Assembly: GCA_902494035.1 (NCBI GenBank)
Contig: CABURV010000077.1
Span: forward strand, 1 to 7,406
Source of the DNA: an uncultured Collinsella sp.
GTDB lineage: Bacteria > Actinomycetota > Coriobacteriia > Coriobacteriales > Coriobacteriaceae
Direction of reading: 5' to 3'
Length of the DNA: 7,406 nucleotides
Shown piece by piece: positions 4,453-7,406 of the stretch. The notes below the pieces were generated by a model. That model saw only the letters and a list, made by a program, of their open reading frames with translations. It had not been told where the DNA came from and ran no database searches. Both the position numbers and the translations under genes were made by a program. The number at the start of each line of letters is the position of its first letter. Position 1 is the stretch's first letter.

Positions 4453-5865
4453 ATGATGGACGCTATGGATACTCAGAGCCCAACATATTCCGATGACGAG
4501 CTGACTGTTTCGCTTGTTGACCACTTGGCGTCGCTCGACCGCGATGACAGCTATCGTGTGGAGCGCGTGCTCAAGCTCTCGGATGTCGAGACGACCGAAC
4601 TCGTCTATTTTGAGGGCTCTGGCGGTGGGTCTCTCGGTCCCTTTGTCCGCAAGCGCATCGATGCTTCGGCGCAGATTGGCGGAGCATATGAGCGCCTGTT
4701 TGCGGCCCAGCGCGCCGGTCGTCGTTTTGAGCACTTGCCCCGAATCGTCGATTGCCGCCGTGTGGGCGACGAGCTTGACGTGGTGATGGAGTATGTCGAA
4801 GGCGAGACACTCGAGGCGTTGGTGGGGCGCTTGGGGGCGACGCCCGATTATGCCCGCGGGCTGTATCCCGTTTTGTGTGAAGCAGTGGGCGAGCTACATG
4901 CTGGTTTTGCAGCTGCGGGGGAGCCGGAGGTACCGGTAATCCACCGCGACCTTAAACCCTCGAACATCATTGTATCGGGCGTGAGGTATGCGGCCGATGC
5001 CGGCATGACCTTTTCCTCGCTGGTGATTATCGACCTGGGAATCGCGCGCGTTTGGCGCGATGGCGCCGATGCCGACACCGTCAAGTTTGGCACGCGTTCT
5101 TATGCGCCGCCCGAGCAGTTTGGGTTTGGGCAGACGAGCGTCCGGAGCGATATTTACGCGCTTGGCGCGCTGCTGTTCTTTTGCCTGACGGGAACTGACC
5201 CCAAACCGGGGCGGGACATACGTGAGCAATGCGAGTCGCACGGTATGCCAACCCCGCTTGCCGATGCGGTTTGCATGGCGATGGCGCTCGATCCGGCTAA
5301 GCGCTTTGCGAGCGCAAAGGCGCTGGGGCATGCTGCGCGTGCGGCGTATGAGCTATGTCTCCCTGCACCGTCGCCCGCGACCTTTTCTGCTGTCAGTGTG
5401 CCCCGGGTCGTGGCGTCGCAGGTGCAGCGGGTACAGCAGCCGGTTGCCCTCACGCTTCCGGCTTCTGCAAACCGGCGTTCGATCGTCTCCCCCGTGACGT
5501 CCAAATGCGCGCGTCTGCTCTCGCGTATCCCCGAGCCCGTGGGGCGCATATGGAACGGATGCGTCTATGCGACAACATTGTTGCTGCTGATGGACAGCCA
5601 TTTTGCGGTATTTACGCCGACGGGCGAAAACAGAAACTATCCAACGTGGTTTTTGGCACTTGAGTATTTCTTTATGGTCGATGGCTTGGTGCTGCTTATT
5701 ACGTTTGGCATGCTCGACCGCCGCAGGCTTCGGCGTCGCTTTCCCGTGCTCGATCGGTATCGGGGGAGTGCTTTTGTCGAACTATGGTTCAAGGCGCTCG
5801 GGTTTATGTTTGCCGTCATGTGCGTCGTCGTTGTTATCGGCAATGCGACCGGTGTCGTCTCTTAG
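4453..5865 (+). CDS. Membrane-anchored Ser/Thr protein kinase
   Basis: 470 residues from the chosen start; transfers phosphate from ATP to Ser/Thr of partner proteins. The Hanks-type kinase domain spans about 15-300, with VRK lysine K67, EYVEGETLEAL hinge, HRDLKPSN (164-171, catalytic D166), DLG (194-196), YAPPEQFG (217-224) and DIYALG (233-238). The glycine-rich loop is not canonical: LSDVETTELVYFEGSGGGS has no GxGxxG at the usual place. A proline/valine-rich linker (about 300-360) leads to three hydrophobic segments at about 367-385, 399-421 and 447-464, so the kinase sits on the cytosolic face. There is no PASTA domain. The start is uncertain: 4453, 4456 and 4465 all fit and none has a good ribosome binding site, while an upstream ATG at 4372 would add 27 atypical residues across the hairpin. 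TACCCT at 4442-4447 could be a -10 box for a leaderless message. It is last in the lipoprotein-regulator-kinase operon. Confidence 0.9.
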   Translation: MMDAMDTQSPTYSDDELTVSLVDHLASLDRDDSYRVERVLKLSDVETTELVYFEGSGGGSLGPFVRKRIDASAQIGGAYERLFAAQRAGRRFEHLPRIVDCRRVGDELDVVMEYVEGETLEALVGRLGATPDYARGLYPVLCEAVGELHAGFAAAGEPEVPVIHRDLKPSNIIVSGVRYAADAGMTFSSLVIIDLGIARVWRDGADADTVKFGTRSYAPPEQFGFGQTSVRSDIYALGALLFFCLTGTDPKPGRDIREQCESHGMPTPLADAVCMAMALDPAKRFASAKALGHAARAAYELCLPAPSPATFSAVSVPRVVASQVQRVQQPVALTLPASANRRSIVSPVTSKCARLLSRIPEPVGRIWNGCVYATTLLLLMDSHFAVFTPTGENRNYPTWFLALEYFFMVDGLVLLITFGMLDRRRLRRRFPVLDRYRGSAFVELWFKALGFMFAVMCVVVVIGNATGVVS

Positions 5866-5873
5866 ATAATCGA

Positions 5874-5899
5874 AAAGGGGCCCCGCTTGGGGCCCCTTT
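5874..5899. terminator. Bidirectional intrinsic terminator
   Basis: AAAGGGGCCCC, a GCTT loop and GGGGCCCCTTT form a perfect 11-bp stem, with T residues trailing on both strands (TTT on plus, TTTT on minus). It lies 8 nt after the kinase stop codon and 10 nt after the stop codon of the opposing hydrolase gene, so it ends both converging transcripts. Confidence 0.92.
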
Positions 5900-5909
5900 G
5901 CAGTTGCAC

Positions 5910-7043
5910 TTAAATACGGTTCATTTGATTGGCGACCTTGTTGTACCAGTCCTGCCACGTGGGCGGGCAGTACTTCTTGGCGGCTGCCGGGGTAAGCGTG
6001 GAGCCATAGTTGGCGCCCAGGTAAGCAACGTGGGCGGAGACAGCCTCGCTCCAGCTGCCAAAGCTACGCCAGCCACCGCCGCGGGCACTCCAGCCCCAGG
6101 CGTTATAGGAGCCGGCGCAATAGAGGCCCTTACTGCTCTCGATGCAGGCGATAGCGGGGGACCAACGGGGATCGACGCCGGTGTTCCAGGCGGCGACGGC
6201 AAAGTTATAGCCCTGGCCTGCCATAGGGGAGCCGGCGAGGTAGTTGTCGATGCGGCTCGTCCACTCGTTAATAAACGAGTCGTAATCGGAATTGCCGCTG
6301 TTGGAGTTGTTCACCGTGGTGTCGATGGTGGTGTTGGAGTTGGTGGCCTGACTGCTGGAGTTATTGCCACTCACGCCGGTACCCGAGATCTTCTCGGCGG
6401 CAGCAGCTTTGTCGGCCTCGAGCTTAGCCAGTTCGGCGGCATTTTCCTGCTCAGCCTTTGCCTGCGCCTCGCTGCGGAGCTGCTGTGCCTGGGCTAGCGC
6501 GTCCTCGGCATTCTTTTGCTCGCCCTCGAGCTGAGACTTGGCCTGATCGAGCTCGGTTTTGTTCTGCTCGAGCTCGGTTTGCATCTTGTTAAGCTCTTCG
6601 ATCTCGTCGACGCTCGAGCTCGTAATCTGGTTGGTGTATTTGCAGGTGGTGATAAAGTCACCCAAGCTCTGCGTGTTTACCAGGAAGCTCACGATGGGGC
6701 TGGTGCCCTTCTGGTACTTATACAGATCACGCATGGCGGAGCTTGCCTTGGCCTGCTGCTCGGGTAGCTCGGCCTCAATCTTATCGATGTTCGCCTCATT
6801 GGAGTCGATCTGCTTTTGCAGATCCTCGAGCTTGGTTCGGGCGTCGTTGTAGGCGCTCGTAGCGTCCTCGATTTTTTTCTGGGCGGCGGAAAGCTGATCC
6901 TGCGTTGCCTGCGAGGCGGCATAGGCCGCGACGGGGGAGAGCATCGGCGTGGCCGTCAGCGCGACGGCGAGCGCGGCGCTCGTGATGATACGAGCCGGCT
7001 TCGACGCGACGAGCGCTGCGGTGCGATGGTTCGAATGCTGCAT
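5910..7043 (-). CDS. Secreted peptidoglycan hydrolase: PcsB-like coiled coil plus lysozyme/glucosaminidase-like domain
   Basis: 377 residues. The signal peptide (1-43) has a basic start, a TSAALAVALTA core and a cleavage site near AYA-A. A coiled coil (about 45-105) leads to a KYQKGTSPIVSFLVNTQSLGDFI-type hinge (109-131) as in PcsB/CwlO-like proteins, then a second coiled coil (about 145-225). A Ser/Asn/Thr-rich linker (about 228-262) leads to the C-terminal domain (about 265-377). There WSPAIACIESSKG carries the likely catalytic E302, followed by YNAWGWSARGGGW and a closing YCPPTWQDWYNKV, a pattern typical of glucosaminidase or lysozyme-like folds. It should cut glycan strands outside the membrane, with the coiled coil controlling access as known for PcsB. 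The ATG at 7041-7043 has AGAGGGA (7048-7054) upstream; an in-frame TTG at 7058 is less likely. Exact bond specificity is unclear. Confidence 0.87.
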   Translation of the reverse strand: MQHSNHRTAALVASKPARIITSAALAVALTATPMLSPVAAYAASQATQDQLSAAQKKIEDATSAYNDARTKLEDLQKQIDSNEANIDKIEAELPEQQAKASSAMRDLYKYQKGTSPIVSFLVNTQSLGDFITTCKYTNQITSSSVDEIEELNKMQTELEQNKTELDQAKSQLEGEQKNAEDALAQAQQLRSEAQAKAEQENAAELAKLEADKAAAAEKISGTGVSGNNSSSQATNSNTTIDTTVNNSNSGNSDYDSFINEWTSRIDNYLAGSPMAGQGYNFAVAAWNTGVDPRWSPAIACIESSKGLYCAGSYNAWGWSARGGGWRSFGSWSEAVSAHVAYLGANYGSTLTPAAAKKYCPPTWQDWYNKVANQMNRI

Positions 7044-7085
7044 CCAGTCCCTCTGCAATCAATCGTAGGTTATTGGTCGAGGTGT

Positions 7086-7091
7086 ATTCTA
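7086..7091 (-). promoter_or_regulatory. Candidate -10 box of the hydrolase gene
   Basis: On the minus strand TAGAAT matches the sigma70 -10 consensus at 5 of 6 positions and gives a leader of about 37 nt. At 17 nt upstream there is only CAAGTT, a poor -35. The palindrome cluster at 7105-7150 occupies that position, so an activator-dependent promoter is plausible. Confidence 0.5.
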
Positions 7092-7104
7092 CTACTGCTT
7101 TCGA

Positions 7105-7150
7105 CCTCAACTTGAACCTTAAAGGTTCTAAAGGGTCAAGTTGAACTTGA
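7105..7150. repeat. Cluster of overlapping palindromes upstream of the hydrolase gene
   Basis: GAACCTT-A-AAGGTTC (7114-7128) and TCAAGTT-G-AACTTGA (7136-7150) are perfect 7-bp inverted repeats, each with one central base. TCAACTTGA (7107-7115) is the complement of TCAAGTTGA (7136-7144), giving a longer stem. A further TTCAACTT lies at 7201-7208. The sites cover the -35 area of the hydrolase promoter, as operators for a dimeric regulator would. An RNA role is less likely because they lie upstream of the predicted transcription start. Confidence 0.6.
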
Positions 7151-7275
7151 GGCTTTGGCCTTGACCTGCGGGAATGGTGAATTGTTGAGAAACCATAGAG
7201 TTCAACTTTAACGTTACGGCACCCTGTTTGTGAGGGTTTTTGGCTGTAATGTTGCCCTCACGTGGGGTTTTGCAA

Positions 7276-7406
7276 CTATAGGGTTCCTTCGCGGCGAGCC
7301 CGCTCCACCTCTTTGAGTGCCTCAGCCGGCGTAAACGAACAGGTGCCGTCGCCGAGCTTGACCACCTGTATGTCGTCACCGATATGGACTTCTCCGCCCT
7401 GCAGCA
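7276..7406 (-). CDS. C-terminal fragment of an unidentified protein (right edge)
   Basis: A minus-strand frame enters from the right edge and stops at TAG 7276-7278 after 42 visible residues. It starts LQGGEVHIGDDIQVVKLGDG and ends FTPAEALKEVERARREGTL. The first part looks like beta strands with small turns, the last like an amphipathic, charged helix. Codon use (GGC, CTC, GAG, CGC) fits a real coding sequence better than the overlapping frames. The two leftover bases at the edge are TG, so the residue before could be a start codon, making a 43-residue protein, or be internal to a longer one. I do not recognise the family. It would be upstream of and in the same direction as the hydrolase gene, but the 232-nt gap with its own promoter signals argues for separate transcription. 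Confidence 0.55.
   Translation of the reverse strand, partial: LQGGEVHIGDDIQVVKLGDGTCSFTPAEALKEVERARREGTL

Noticed and set aside
5784..6497. Plus-strand open frame of 237 codons crossing the kinase end and the opposite strand of the hydrolase gene
   Set aside because: It overlaps the kinase C-terminus, runs through the terminator hairpin, and is antisense to the well-supported hydrolase. Its valine/glycine-rich composition is that of a shadow frame.
7230..7261. GTGAGGG/CCCTCAC inverted repeat as a terminator of the right-edge gene
   Set aside because: The stem is 7 bp with an 18-nt loop and no T-run follows in the minus-strand direction, so an intrinsic terminator is not supported.
7128..7379. 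Minus-strand open frame of 83 codons between the right-edge gene and the hydrolase gene
   Set aside because: It overlaps the better right-edge frame, crosses the palindrome cluster, has no ribosome binding site and shows no recognisable domain. Its ending in an amphipathic-looking stretch is not enough support.
7360..7406. CsrA-like similarity of the right-edge tail (GEVHIGDDIQVV)
   Set aside because: Only a short IGDDI-type string matches. The rest, including the charged C-terminal helix, does not fit the CsrA fold order well enough to claim it.
1..7406. tRNA, rRNA, CRISPR array, insertion sequence, attachment site or phage gene
   Set aside because: No cloverleaf, spaced direct-repeat array, transposase or integrase motif, or terminal repeats were seen on either strand.

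Overview
The window is GC-rich and gene-dense. It looks like a chromosomal segment of a Gram-positive, high-GC gut anaerobe of the Coriobacteriia (Collinsella-like). That placement is inference from four things: composition, the variant LysA, a lysine riboswitch next to secreted and lipoprotein genes of actinobacterial style, and a coiled-coil peptidoglycan hydrolase. No marker gene proves it, and nothing points to a phage, plasmid or insertion sequence.

Left part (1-3196). A diaminopimelate decarboxylase gene (lysA, minus strand, 3' end beyond the left edge) makes lysine from meso-diaminopimelate. Its 5' leader carries a clear lysine riboswitch (about 1374-1530, minus). The leader downstream of the aptamer contains two alternative helices that meet at the lysA ribosome binding site, so translational control is likely. 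Divergent from it is an M20-family metal-dependent amidohydrolase (1683-2870, plus). It has a good sigma70-type promoter and a possible 24-codon upstream ORF that ends at its Shine-Dalgarno sequence. A small membrane protein (2873-3196) follows, translationally coupled to the amidohydrolase.

Middle part (3197-5905). Three plus-strand genes form a likely operon: a secreted DUF4352-like lipoprotein, a small XRE-like helix-turn-helix protein, and a membrane-anchored Ser/Thr protein kinase. Two strong RNA hairpins punctuate it. One is a 14-bp perfect inverted repeat that buries the lipoprotein's ribosome binding site. The other is a 13-bp hairpin between the helix-turn-helix gene and the likely kinase start. 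A bidirectional terminator closes the operon. Its organisation suggests an envelope-to-cytoplasm signalling module with post-transcriptional control, and it is the most interesting part of the window.

Right part (5906-7406). A secreted peptidoglycan hydrolase (PcsB-like coiled coil plus lysozyme/glucosaminidase-like domain) runs on the minus strand. Its upstream region has a -10 box and a cluster of overlapping palindromes resembling regulator sites. The C-terminus of an unidentified minus-strand protein enters from the right edge.
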